From assembly GCA_022570795.1 (NCBI GenBank), contig JAKUDP010000001.1, forward strand, positions 2,294,001-2,358,000: 64,000 nucleotides of DNA. Direction: 5' to 3'. Shown here piece after piece: positions 11,421 through 22,144 of the stretch. The notes under the pieces were generated by a model, which saw only the letters and a program-made list of their open reading frames with translations, had not been told where the DNA came from and ran no database searches. Within the stretch, counting starts at the first letter, position 1. Every line of letters begins with the position of its first letter. Origin of the DNA: Sphaerulina vaccinii (Eukaryota; Ascomycota; Dothideomycetes; Mycosphaerellales; Mycosphaerellaceae). The translations under genes and the position numbers were made by a program.

Positions 11421-11557
11421 GTCGAACCGTCATAAGACTGCTATTACCAAAAGACCGCGCTAGTCTACTATTGGTCACTTCGATCGATTCTTCCCCACAT
11501 CTCTACCATCTCGAGTTAGACCGTCCTTTGGAGGAGTCGGTCTTATGACGGTTCGAC
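11421..11557. repeat. Perfect 18 bp inverted repeat around a 101 bp spacer
   Basis: GTCGAACCGTCATAAGAC at 11421-11438 is matched by its exact reverse complement at 11540-11557. Neither the flanks nor the inner neighbours extend the match, and I see no ORF in the spacer. It could be the ends of a very small decayed element, a hairpin-forming site or a regulatory pair. Confidence 0.6.
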
Positions 11558-12141
11558 ATGTTACCGTGTTCAGTAAGTCGCTTGAGGGAGGTGAGATTTC
11601 TTTGCAGGCCGCATTCAGCAAGGTGAGCACGGAAACGTTGGAAGCCGAAGTCTAAATGCAGCCGCATGTGGAAGTGAACCTGAAGGCTGCTCATGTATCC
11701 GTGCTTGGAACCTCGTCTCCACAGCCAAGACTCCGTCTAGCCTTCTAGCAGCACCAATGAACGAGCTGTAAGCACTTTACTTAGCCAAGTCATGGCGCTC
11801 GATAGCTCGGAAGTCTGGGGTTATTTCAGTTAGTATATGCACTAAAGCACAGCTTAAGCTGCATGCTTAACTTTATACTGCAGCAAGCCATTGGGATAGA
11901 CATCGATGGATCCAGACTTCCGCGCAGTGAGGAGATTGCGCAGGAGGATTGCAATGTTGATGAGTCGATCGTGTAATGGCGCAAGGTTGCCAGGACGCCT
12001 CCGGATGCTGGGCATGGGAAGTTAGGAAAACATAAAGGCTTCGGGCGGCCGGTTCTATTGTGTTTGTTTCTTCATCCAGCCCACACCAGTCACTCATTAC
12101 CAGTCCTTTTCGAACTCATCGATCAATTTGCCAGCTTCAGG

Positions 12142-13544
12142 ATGCACGCCGCACTTATCGCCTCGCTCGCAGCGCTTGCTGTCGCAGCCCCATCCAAGCG
12201 TCAAGCTGCCGCCCCTCCAGCGGGTGTCACTGAGTGAGTCTGATCGGTTGTCGTCAATATCCGAGCATTGCTGACTTTGAATCCAGTGCCACCATCCTCC
12301 AGTACGCTCTGACCCTCGAGCACTTGGAGAACGCCTTCTACCGTGAGGCCATCGCCAAGTTCTCTCAGGCAGACTTCGAGAAGGCCGGCCTCAAGTCCTG
12401 CTTCCTCGACAACCTGAAGCAGATCAAGTTCGACGAGCAGACCCACGTCGACTTCCTCTCTGCTGGTCTGACTGCTGCTGGTGCCACCCCAGTTGCCGAG
12501 TGCTCGTACAACTTCGGCTTCGCCGATGTGCCAACTTTCCTGGCCATCGCCAACGTCCTTGAGGGTGTCGGTGTCAGCGCCTACCTTGGTGCTGCCAAGT
12601 ATGTCAAGAGCCCAGACTACCTCACCGCAGCAGGATCCATCCTGACTGTTGAGTCCCGTCACTCTGCATACCTCCGTGAGAACCAGACTCCAGAGCTGTC
12701 TCCATTCCCATCTCCATTCGACATTGCTCAGGAGTTCAACAACGTTTTCTCCCTGGCTGCACCATTCATCACTGCCTGCCCAGCTGGCCCAACCTCCTCC
12801 ATTGAGGTCCTCTCCGCTGTCGGCTTCGCTGCCTTCCCAGCCCTCGCTGCCGCTCCAGCTGGCATCAAGACTGCCGGTGAGGTCCTTACCCTCACCGTCA
12901 ACGCCACCGCCGTCCCAACTGCCAAGAGCGCTTGGTTCGCTACCTCTGGTGGCTGGACCCAGGCCACTCTCTCTGGCTCTGGCAGCACCTACACCGTGAC
13001 TGTCCCAGCCATCGGTGTTCCAAACCTCATGCCAGGAACTGTCGCTCCTGGCCAGGCCTACCTCGTCCTCACCAAAGATGACAAGACTCCAACTGACGAC
13101 AACACCGCCGCTGGCCCAGCTGTCTTCGAGATCGCTGACAACGCTTTCGGCCGCGCTGACTGCAAGTCCGCTGACTGCAAGCCTGTCACCGTCACCGCAT
13201 ACCCATCGAAGTCTGAGGCACCAAAGGGCTACCCAACTCCATCCAAGTCTGCCTCCACCTACGAGAGCAAGCCAACTTACTCTGCTCACCCAGCCCCATC
13301 GTACTCATCCAAGATGGAGGAGTACCCAAGCTACACCACCAAGTACGAGACTTATACCTACACCAAGTCTGAGGAACACAAGCCAACTGCCACCTACTCA
13401 TCAAAGGAGGAGAAGCCAACTTACTCAGCTACTCACCCAGCTGTCTACCCAACCACCACCACCTACGTCAAGTCCCCAGAGTACAAGTCGACATCGACTA
13501 GCTGCACTGAGGAGTACGCTAAGCCAACTGGCTACGGATACTAG
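12142..13544 (+). CDS. Secreted ferritin-like protein (Rds1-type) with repetitive Pro/Thr/Tyr/Lys tail
   Basis: This family is known mainly as stress- or sexual-development-associated proteins of unknown biochemical role. Exons are 12142-12233 and 12287-13544, with a 53-nt intron (GTGAGT...TCCAG); the product has 449 residues. A signal peptide (about 1-16) ends at AAP and is followed by a KR site. The ferritin-like four-helix domain (about 32-185) has metal-ligand-type positions: LEHLENAFYR at 41-50, EQTH at 81-84 and ESRH in the third helix region. After a middle region comes a low-complexity tail of about 110 residues with repeated YPS/PTYS/KSE blocks, suited to cell-wall attachment. Codon use is strongly biased (Pro almost always CCA, many C-ending codons), suggesting high expression. 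Metal binding is inferred from motifs only. Confidence 0.85.
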
Positions 13545-14123
13545 ACAATTGAGCTAGTGTAGCTTTCGACATGAGTGTGGGCATGAGCATCATGGCGATG
13601 ACGATCTGATGGAACAGATAACCTCTCGTATTGAAAGTTAGCGGCATGATTGTACATAATCTCTAATTTCTTGACATCACCTCTTTCCAGGTCATCTTGT
13701 GGGCTGAATCAAAGTATATGACCGCCTCCAGTCGTGCATGCTCCTGGTGTGCGTCGTACTCGTTGCTCATCTGTAATTGCCAGATAGTTCATTTTGCGAT
13801 GCCTGCGACTGACATGTTCCCGTCAGGGACAAGGAGCTCATCCTCGTAGTCCTGGAGTCGTTTGCACACAGTATTCTTGCTCAACCTGACAGTGTCGTCT
13901 TCTCACGACTCGCGAAGGTTATTGACGAGTCGTGGCAGATGGGAAAGTCGGAAGGAAGAACTTCGCGCGGGAATGTTGGGTTGCGCGCGACAAGGATTGA
14001 GAACCATCAGTCAGCAGCCCGGCGACAAAGCCGATGACAACAAGTAAAACCCAGCAGAAGCAGAGCAGTCCATCTTCCTCACTTCAACATCACAGCGTCA
14101 TCGAGATCTTCTGGACGGAAGCC
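13545..14123. other. Intergenic region
   Basis: It contains the 3' region of the ferritin-like gene and the promoter of the paraoxonase-like gene. I see no gene or repeat. The frame of the next gene is open upstream to an ATG at 14034, so that gene may start there. Confidence 0.5.
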
Positions 14124-15347
14124 ATGGGCCCTGTGAAGTACGTCTCAGCGTCGGTGGTGGCTCTCTTAGCTGCCTTCATATACGCCAGGTGGTCTATATT
14201 GCCTTTCTTCTTCGTGAATGCACCTGCTAGGCTTTCTCCAGTCAATGCCATTGGAGACCATGAAGTACGGTTCAAGGATGTTGTCCGCAATTGCGAGGAC
14301 ATATATCTGAATGAGAACGAAGGGTGGGCGTTGTTGAGCTGTGACCCAGGACGGGATAATTGGAACACTGTGATGGTTCGAGCCCAATAGTCCACTTCTT
14401 CATCTTCTGCTATGCTGATGCGTCTCTAGGGAGTCTTTGTAGACTCTTCTGCCCACAAAGATACTGGCATATTTCTGTGGAGGTACAGCGAAGGTCGCGA
14501 TGCTGTCCCGACGAAGCTGAAGGTCGAACCTAATGATCATGTCGACACATGGCATCCGCTTGGGATTGAATATCACGAAGCCAGCAGCAGACTGTTCGTG
14601 ATCAATCATGCACCTTCAGGCACTCGCGTAGAGTGGTATGCGCTAGATGTGGAAACGGGAGAGGCGAAACTTGAGAGCTACATTCAAGATCCTACTAATC
14701 TACCAGCACCCAACTCGCTTGCGGCGGTCAGTGGCAGCGAGGTCTTCATCACGAACGACCATCTGATGCCAGTGCGTGCCAACCCGGTACTTGGTAAGAT
14801 CGAAACGTACGGCGGCATACCAGGAGGATCCGTTACCTACCTGCAGCTTGGCGAAGATGGCACCTCATCAGTCACGACTCTCGTCCGTATGCCTTTCGCG
14901 AATGGTATAGTCATGCTTAACGACACCACACTAGCTGTTGCGAGCTCTAGTACAGCATCTGTACGACTGTTCCAGATCAGTCGTTTGTCAGAAACCGGAG
15001 TGCCGGACCTGGTTCAGCGTTCTTCGATATCGCTGCCGTTCGTTCCAGACAACATCAGTCTCGACAGCAAAGGCAAACTGCTGATAACAGGCCATCCTCA
15101 TCCTCCCTCACTGGAAAAGGTTGCACGTCACAATCGCTTCTGCGAAGATCCTGCAACAGCATCTACTGAGACTTGCGATCTTCCTAAGCTGAGTTGGGTT
15201 GCAGAGTGGAGTGAGCAGGAAGGACTGAAAAGTTTGTACGCTGGTAGCGACTTTGGCACATCCACGACTGCAGTGCGAGACTGGACCGCAGGCATAGGTA
15301 TCGTCACTGGACTGTATGAGCGCGGTATCTTGACCTGGCAAGTCTGA
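14124..15347 (+). CDS. Paraoxonase/arylesterase-like beta-propeller protein, membrane-anchored
   Basis: It belongs to the calcium-dependent phosphotriesterase fold (serum paraoxonase and SMP-30 relatives), which hydrolyse lactones and esters. Exons are 14124-14375 and 14430-15347, with a 54-nt intron starting at the unusual donor GTTCGA and ending TCTAG; this keeps frame and gives 389 residues. An N-terminal hydrophobic helix (about residues 6-30) looks like a signal anchor. Family landmarks are present: NCEDIYL and LLSCDPGRDNWNTVM before the intron, then WHPLGIEYHE, VINHAPSGTRVEWY, FITNDH, PFANGI, FVPDNISLDSKGKLL, GHPHPP and SWVAEWSEQEG. The Asn and Asp positions in NDH and PDN correspond to expected calcium ligands. 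An in-frame ATG at 14034 would add 30 residues. Substrate is unknown. Confidence 0.85.
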
Positions 15348-16240
15348 GCACTACTCTGCGAGAGTGTCTATGAAGAAAGCGTATCTTCAGCAGTACAAAA
15401 GGGCTGCACCTAGAATAGATTTCTGTGCTTCGATGTCACATACTATAAAGTTCTGCATGCTTGTGTACTTTGCGGTCATTGAACGTTGCCGAAGGATCGA
15501 TATCGGCATCCTTACCAGGTTGGTTGTCAGCTTCAAGGTGGGCGAGATCGCTAGGCCAAAATACGAAAGCAAGGACATGGTACAGTGTCTATTTGGGATC
15601 GACACATCTCGGTGCTTCAGATGCATGTCTTGAAGTCGAGATTGAGCTCGGAGTCAGAAAAAAAGATCTTGCGTTCGCGAACAGTCAATCATATTGATCG
15701 AAACCGGTGTGAGCGAGGAAGGATTCATGTGGCTTGCGCTATCGTCCATCCATTCGCTCAATTCGGGCCTGTCAACCTTAAACAAGTAAGTGGAACCATA
15801 TTCGAGCCCTGTGAGTGGTCTGACCTCTAGGCAAAGTGACACTGCAACAGTACATACACCCGGTGTAGCGCCTAGGCAAAAATATGTCAGCTCAAGTCAC
15901 TTTCTGTGAGTCGCCGGTGGTGTATGTGTACGCGGGTTGCTAAGTGCTATCCCAACAATCTTGTGCTACTTTCTGATAACCCACGTTACACACATCCGTT
16001 TCAGAGCGTTGTCTATCAGTACTACGAATTGATTGCTATCAAGATAGCAGTTCAGCGTCTGATCCAGTGGGATCAACAATACCGAGGGACTTTCAAGACA
16101 TTTACAGGCGGTGGCGATTCTTGAAAGACCATCATACCAAGAAGCCGTTGAGCTACCATTTTGAACGTCTCACAAGCACGACACTACGTCTACGCCATAC
16201 CTGTCACATCAAGCCACTGGACCATCTTTACTGGAACACA
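15348..16240. other. Intergenic region
   Basis: About 0.9 kb with only short unconvincing ORFs. The frame of the next gene stays open back to 16067, so the last part could be coding or leader. Confidence 0.45.
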
Positions 16241-16957
16241 ATGGCAACCATAACCGCACACGACGAACTACAAGACATCCTTGCAAAAGAGGCTTGCATG
16301 ATTGAGGCAGTGGACAGCGCAGTAGAAAGCGATTCCGAGATCGACGAACACGAGAACAGCCATACTCTTCGCTCTCAGTTGACCACACAAACAAATGAGT
16401 ACATACTCAACTACTGGCCATTCGACAACAAGTCAGAACAAGACTCCTACTTGAGCAAAGACCTGACAGGCTTGGCATGTCTCTGCTTCCCGTTCGCACT
16501 GGATGACCGCATACATCTCATCGCACGACTCTTCTCAGTCATTTACTTGCTTGGCGAGATGATAGCAGGACTTGACCACGACGATGCCGAAGAATGTCTG
16601 AGAAGTTTACAGGAAGCTGTGAAAGGTTACTGGGAAGCAGATAGAAGTCAACCGCAGATCTGGATGCTGTGTGATCTGTTTGATGAGATACGCTCACATG
16701 AATATGCACTTGTTGACGATATCATGGAGGCGACATGGAGGTATATGAGTCTTCGTGTGGTACGGAGAGGGCGTCGTTCAGATCGAGAAGGTGGACGTGC
16801 AGGATTCCAAGATTCGTTTATGGCAGCTGGAATGTTGTTGCCGCTGCATCGTTTTGCTACTGGAGTGATGGTCGACGAAGATGAGTTCAACTATGGCAGT
16901 GCAGAGCTGCCGGATGAAATGTGTACAGCGGAACTCAAGCAGATAGTCGCTACGTGA
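16241..16957 (+). CDS. Hypothetical protein, possible terpenoid-synthase-fold relative without the metal-binding motifs
   Basis: The 238-residue product starts MATITAHDEL. The segment FPFALDDRIHLIARLFSVIYLLGEMI (about 79-104, here split as FPFALDDR then IHLIARLFSVIYLLGEMI) and the later DLFDEIRS region are arranged like helices C-F of fungal class I sesquiterpene synthases. Where those enzymes have the DDxxD or DExxD metal site at the end of the helix, this protein has LGEMI. No NDxxSxxxE motif follows, and the protein ends about 100 residues short of the usual length. If related, it is probably inactive or has another role. Fold assignment is a weak inference. Upstream in-frame sequence to 16067 lacks conserved character, so the 16241 ATG was preferred. 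Confidence 0.6.
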   Translation: MATITAHDELQDILAKEACMIEAVDSAVESDSEIDEHENSHTLRSQLTTQTNEYILNYWPFDNKSEQDSYLSKDLTGLACLCFPFALDDRIHLIARLFSVIYLLGEMIAGLDHDDAEECLRSLQEAVKGYWEADRSQPQIWMLCDLFDEIRSHEYALVDDIMEATWRYMSLRVVRRGRRSDREGGRAGFQDSFMAAGMLLPLHRFATGVMVDEDEFNYGSAELPDEMCTAELKQIVAT

Positions 16958-17108
16958 ATACAATACGTGAGAATGAGAGCCAGAGTCCTGTATCACGAGT
17001 GCTTTTCTCCTGCTATATTCATAAATGACGTGAGATATTTTCATCAGTACTGTGTTCCAGCTTGCAGTGTGCTTGCAGTCTTCTGTCGATGTCCTAGGCA
17101 TTGCCAGC

Positions 17109-19176
17109 TCATAACGACGCCGCCGTGGCCCTGTCCATAGCAGCAATTGCACTGTATATGGGTGCAAAGAACCCACATCGATAGTTGACCTCTTGTGAAT
17201 CGATGACAGTGACGCTAGAGCCTAACACCGCACCACGAGTACCCAGGACTGCCATGTCATAAGTGCCCGCCGAAGTCGTGTTCGCGTTGAAGAATATGCC
17301 GCCCTCAGCTTCAACAGCACCAGCAGGACCAATGCCTCGAGCTGCAGCCAGAACAAGTTCAGGGGAGCCAGTACCGACTGGATTCCAGCCTGGTCCACCT
17401 GCGGGATTCTTTGCGAACCTGGCCCATGCACCTTGCATAGTCTTCGAAAGAGCGTATTCTTGTGTAGTAACGTTGATTTGGGGATAGTTTCCAAACACAA
17501 TTGGGATCTCTGACGAGTGATATGCACCAAGTGCTTGAATCCCAGGTACTGGCTGTGTATTTGAGAAAGAAGCATTGAAGTAATACTGCCAGGTAGGAAT
17601 GCCAGCATTGGCCGAAGCATTAGCCCACAAGCCTGCTGTGCACTGGAAGACGTACTCAGTGAACAGCTGCGACAGCTGATCGTATGGCGTAGGACCAGAA
17701 TCGAAACCACTTAAAGGGTATGCGGCAGCAATGGCATCGATCAAGGAGCTGGTGTTTGCTGTGATCTGTTCCAAGAATGGTCTGGAATCGTTCTGGGTAA
17801 CCTCAAATACGCGTCCTTCTTGCGAATTCGAGCCACCGAGCACCGGTATGCTTGGAATCAGCCCGTTTGCTCGCCTCTCGGCTGCATTGACGTAGAAGGT
17901 CTTATTGTCGAAGGTCGGGTTGAACTCCAGGCTCTGTGTTTCAATGATTGACTTGATGATTGTAGCATTTGCCGCGCGGATGCAGGTTAGATTGCTGGTA
18001 TAGCTCGTAGAGCAGTTCAATGCTGCAGCGAGCGAGCCCCACTGCTCGTAGGTTGATGGTCGTGGTTGTGCATTGAACGAGATTTGTCCACTTTGCAGAA
18101 TGGCTCCACGGAACGGCACCTTGTCGCCTCTGTTATAAGAGGTTAACAGTGCATCGACGCTCCAGCCACCTGCTGACTCGCCAAATACGGTAACCTTTTC
18201 AGGTGAGCCTCCAAATGCTGCAAGGGATCAGTGTCTGAATGGAACGAAGCTCAGCACAGATCAGTACTCACCAGCGATGTTGTGCTGCACCCACTCTAGT
18301 CCAGCTCGTTGATCTAGGAAGCCAAGGTTCTGTTCAGTAATAGGAAGCTCTGGCGATGTTGCGAATCCTGAAGCATCCATACATTAGCAATGTCACAGCC
18401 ACTATTGGGCATCCTTATAGCCTACCGAATACGTTCGTCCTGTAATTGACAGTGACAACGATGACATCTTCGTATGCCGCAAATTGGCTGCCATCATAGA
18501 ACGGCTGACTTGCAGTTCCAAATTGCAATGCTCCACCGTAGATCCAGAATAGCACAGCGCGGCCATCGCACGGGGCTGGAGAGCTTGGTGCATATACGTT
18601 CAAGTACAGGCAGTCTTCACTCTCCTCTGGCGGCACTCCTCCGGGGTTGTTGAACACTGCTTTGGTGAAGCCTGCAACAAGCGCCGATCCAGCAAACTGC
18701 TGAATACACGACGGTTTGAATGCTGTAGCGTTGATCGTCTGTCCTGAAGACTCTGGCAGCTCTGGCGGAGAAAATCTCGCAGGTGGCTTTGCGAATGGAA
18801 TGCCCAGATATTTGTTGACCGTAGCTGTCGCTGCTGGCAGTGACGTGGTGAAACCTTCCACAACGCCATTCTGGACTGTTGCAGTAGGGCCTCCTCCATT
18901 GTAGCATGAGCTGGAAGCGGTTATCGGGCTCGAAGGTGTGGATGTTGTGGAGTGCTCGCAGTAATCGATCATCCCATCCTTGCAACATGTTCCCGCTGAA
19001 GTTGGTATCCATGTGACTGTGCCCCAGTTACATTGTCCGAATGAGCTCTCGCCGTTACACAATATGGCACCATTTTCACTGCATGAAGCAGTTCCTGCTC
19101 TTTCTTCTAGATAGCTGGCAGCACATGCTGTCGTAAGTAATACTAAGGATGCACCATAACTGAGCCCCATCTTCAT
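17109..19176 (-). CDS. Secreted type B carboxylesterase/lipase with N-terminal Cys-rich module
   Basis: It hydrolyses carboxylic esters, extracellular by its signal peptide (about residues 1-19). Exons from the start are 18426-19176, 18272-18367 and 17109-18217; introns of 58 and 54 nt keep frame, giving 651 residues. A Cys-rich segment at about 30-73 (CSENG, CNGESSFGQC, GTCCKDG, DYC) resembles small fungal carbohydrate-binding modules (CBM19-like, by pattern only). The esterase domain follows: LGIPFAKPP, EDCLYLNVY, oxyanion YGGAL, nucleophile Ser297 in FGESAGG right after the second intron, acid in SNSQEGRVF and His in GAYHSSEIP. Many N-x-S/T sites fit secretion. It is divergent from the MFS gene. 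The N-terminal module is unusual for this family. Confidence 0.9.
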
Positions 19177-20128
19177 CCTCTTTGCCGTCTTCTAGCAATG
19201 AATTGATCAAGTGCATAACATGGCAGGCGGGCAAGCTTCTATAACTCGCCAATTCTGACCGTCTCGTGTGCAGGATGACAGCATGACCGCCTTACCGCAA
19301 TGACTTGCCCGCTTCGTACTTTCGTACACTGCCCAGAGTAGAAGATGCAGAGCGGCTCCAGTATTTGTAGCCGAGCCCATAAAGAGGCTCTGTTGTTAGC
19401 AGATGGGGTAAGTTCAGTAGTGTGCCGCGGCTCCTGGACCTCGAGCATCTCGTACCCGCAGACGCCATCGTTCAGCTATGAGCAGATCCGAGTGCTTCAT
19501 GCTGTTGTTCTACTGCTGCCTCGCGTACGCTCGGAAACATGCCACAGCATGGTGAACGAGGTGATGTTGTGATGTTGTCAAGGAACGACAGATGAGGTGG
19601 AGGTCCACACAGACTTTTTGAGCGCCAAGCTCCACGTCAAAGTCTCTTCGACTGCAACTCCAACTGAAGCTCCACCTCCTCCCCATACCACAAGACATCT
19701 ATGACACCACGATCAATGACTGTGCGCGGCGGATCACTTCGCATAGACGTCGCTCTCTCCCTATACATGGCGCATGGTCCTCCGGCACTTCCGCCACGCC
19801 ACAGCGCCGCAGCTCTCACAAGAGAATGATGCTGTGCTGCATTTGATCTCACTTCCTGCACATAGCAATAGTACATCATGGCCTCGAATTGTAGGCCACG
19901 GTCTCGCGGTTCGTGGTTCGTGGTGTCGAATTAGAAAAGGTATTGCTAACCTAGCTGAACGAATGTTCTACTAACCACAAACGATAACAACGGTTCGTCG
20001 CGATCGCAACAGATACCAACGTTGTAGTAAACATCCTTCACACATCTGCGCCATGGCTTTGCAAGTCAAGCTGGTCAGCCATCTGACATTTGAAACGACG
20101 GAGGTGACAGAACTCAACTGCCAACAAC
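19177..20128. promoter_or_regulatory. Shared upstream region of the divergent esterase and MFS genes
   Basis: This 952 bp region holds both promoters. I see no convincing gene, no strong repeat and no clear binding-site cluster. Confidence 0.4.
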
Positions 20129-21979
20129 ATGAACTCACGATTCAGTACAAGATACAGTAATGAGAGCACTCACGCGATAGTCTCACCACTCGAAGAGGAC
20201 CAACCCGAATACGCCACGATTCCCATAGTCTATAAGTCTAGACACATATCTCTGCACTCCAGAGTGGACTCTCTGGTGCCTGATGGGGTCGACGGCAATG
20301 ATGTTCACGATATTTTCACTGATGTACCCTTGGACTACGGCAATGGCAGGGATCTCACTCCATATCTATCGGACCTGGGACGCAGAAGAATATCTTATGA
20401 ATCCGAGAAGCACGATCACGACGATGAGTTCAGCCCGTTATCGAGACTTCCTTCGATAGATACAACACCAACATCATCGGACTCCCTACCGCTGGACATT
20501 CCGGTCTACCACGAGATTCTTTTCATAATTGTAGTCGTGATGACTCAATTCATGGCCTTCGCTGGACTTGGACAAGCGATCGCTCCAATGCAATATATTG
20601 CCCAAGATCTGGACGTGACGGATCCCAGCCAGCAAGCATATTTTGCTGCAGCCTACTCCATGACACTGGGCACCTTCATCCTGATCTCAGGACGTATGGG
20701 AGACATTCTTGGCCACAAAAGGATCTTGGTCTTTGGTTACTTCTTCCTTGGATCGTGGTCGGCGTTCACTGGCTTCTCAGCGTACATCCAGAGTCAAATC
20801 TTCTTCGATGTCTGCCGAGCGTTTCAGGGAATTGGCGCTGCTCTCTTAACTCCGAATGCTTTAGCATTACTTGGACGCGCATATCGACCCGGGTCGAGAA
20901 AGAATCTTGTCTTTGCACTCTACCGTATCATGGCGCCCTGGGGTTTCGTGTTGGGAGCTGTGTACGCGAGCTTGTTCGCGCAGGTTGCGTGGTGGCCTTG
21001 GACGTTCTGGAGCTATGCCATTGTTGCATGGTTGCTGTCAGCGTGCTCGATCATAGTCATACCGAAAGCACTATCGCACGATGCACAACTTTCTGATACA
21101 ACGAGAAACTCTGGCTGGGACTTGCTCGGTTCGTTGTTGGGAGTGCTCGGGCTAATGCTGGTGAACGTGGCGTGGAACAATGGTCCCATATTTGGTTGGG
21201 GAAGAGCTCACGTCTACTTCATTCTGATACTTGGCATCGCCTTCCTGGCGGCGTTCTGCTGGGTGGAAACACGAGCTGTCTCGCCAATCCTTCCCTTGTC
21301 AACTAAAAGTATGGGAAGCATAGTTGTGCTGGCGCTAGGATGGGGCTCCTTTTCCATCTGGATATACTACTCTTTCGGGTTCCTGGAAGACATGCGAGGC
21401 TCGAGCGCGGTCAACGCATCCGCGCAATTCGTACCTCTCATGGTAGTCGGCGTGCTCGCCGCTGGAGCCACAAGCTTCATCTTGGATCGCACACCTGTCC
21501 AGTTCATGCTGTTCGCATCGATGATGGCATTCTTCCTGGGAGAAATCATCACTGCCACACAACCAATCGAACAGACATACTGGGCGCAAATGTTCATCGC
21601 TGTCGTAATCATGCCTTTCGGTAAGACTCCTCGATAGCTTTGTCTCACTTCCAATGCTAACTCCTTTCCAGGTATGGCCATGAGTGTACCAGCTGCAACG
21701 CTCGTATCATACAACTCCATGCCTCCTGCAAACCAAGGCGTGGCTGCGTCTTTAGTGTACGCAATTGCTCACTACTCGATGAGCATAGCATTGGGCATTG
21801 CTGGTACCGTCGAGGTGCAGGTCAACAATCACAACGCCACGAAAGAGGATACGTTGTGGGGTATCCGGTGCGCGTTCTGGACAGGCGTGGCTATGGCTGG
21901 GACAGGTGTGGTGCTAAGCTGCGTCTTCTTTGGCAGATCATTATTGAGAGATGGCTGGAGACCTGTAACTGTCATGTAG
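20129..21979 (+). CDS. MFS transporter, DHA2-like drug/ion exporter family
   Basis: A proton-coupled transporter of the plasma or vacuolar membrane. Exons are 20129-21620 and 21672-21979, with a 51-nt intron (GTAAGA...TCCAG), giving 599 residues. About 115 hydrophilic residues precede the first helix (EILFIIVVVMTQF). Motif A is clear (SGRMGDILGHKR) after helix 2, and motif-C-like GPxxxG is replaced by a tryptophan-rich helix (WPWTFWSYAIVAWL). The hydrophobic profile suggests about 14 helices. The C-terminal half (TPVQFMLFASMM, YNSMPPANQGVAASL) resembles the fungal YOR378W/Atr1-like group, which includes boron, aminotriazole and ammonium transporters. Substrate cannot be read from the sequence. 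Confidence 0.88.
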
Positions 21980-22144
21980 ATGTAGAATGGATCAAGCGTA
22001 ATGAATAATTTGGAACCAGTCCTTCTAGTCTGTATCTACAGTGCCTGATCTGTCGATGTAATACGAAACCGCTCTAGCGCCCCGCTCAAATGCATGCTGT
22101 TCATTCCTGTCATATGTGTTCTTCTGCTCAACTCGACACATAGT

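Larger units (their letters stand above)
8500..12141. other. Gene-poor 3.6 kb region with repeats
   Basis: No ORF here resembles a known protein, and the ones present are short with no conserved motif. The left half (about 8.65-9.76 kb) is a degenerate tandem array, 10.03-10.25 kb holds a two-copy repeat, and 11.42-11.56 kb holds a perfect inverted repeat; all are listed separately. The right end must contain the promoter of the ferritin-like gene. A CATAAAGG TATA-like string at about 12031 lies roughly 110 bp before that gene's ATG. Confidence 0.6.

Noticed and set aside
12201..13289. 362-codon open frame on the minus strand
   Set aside because: It lies antisense to the ferritin-like gene, is dominated by Ser/Trp/Gly/Leu/Asp, and is explained by that gene's strong codon bias.
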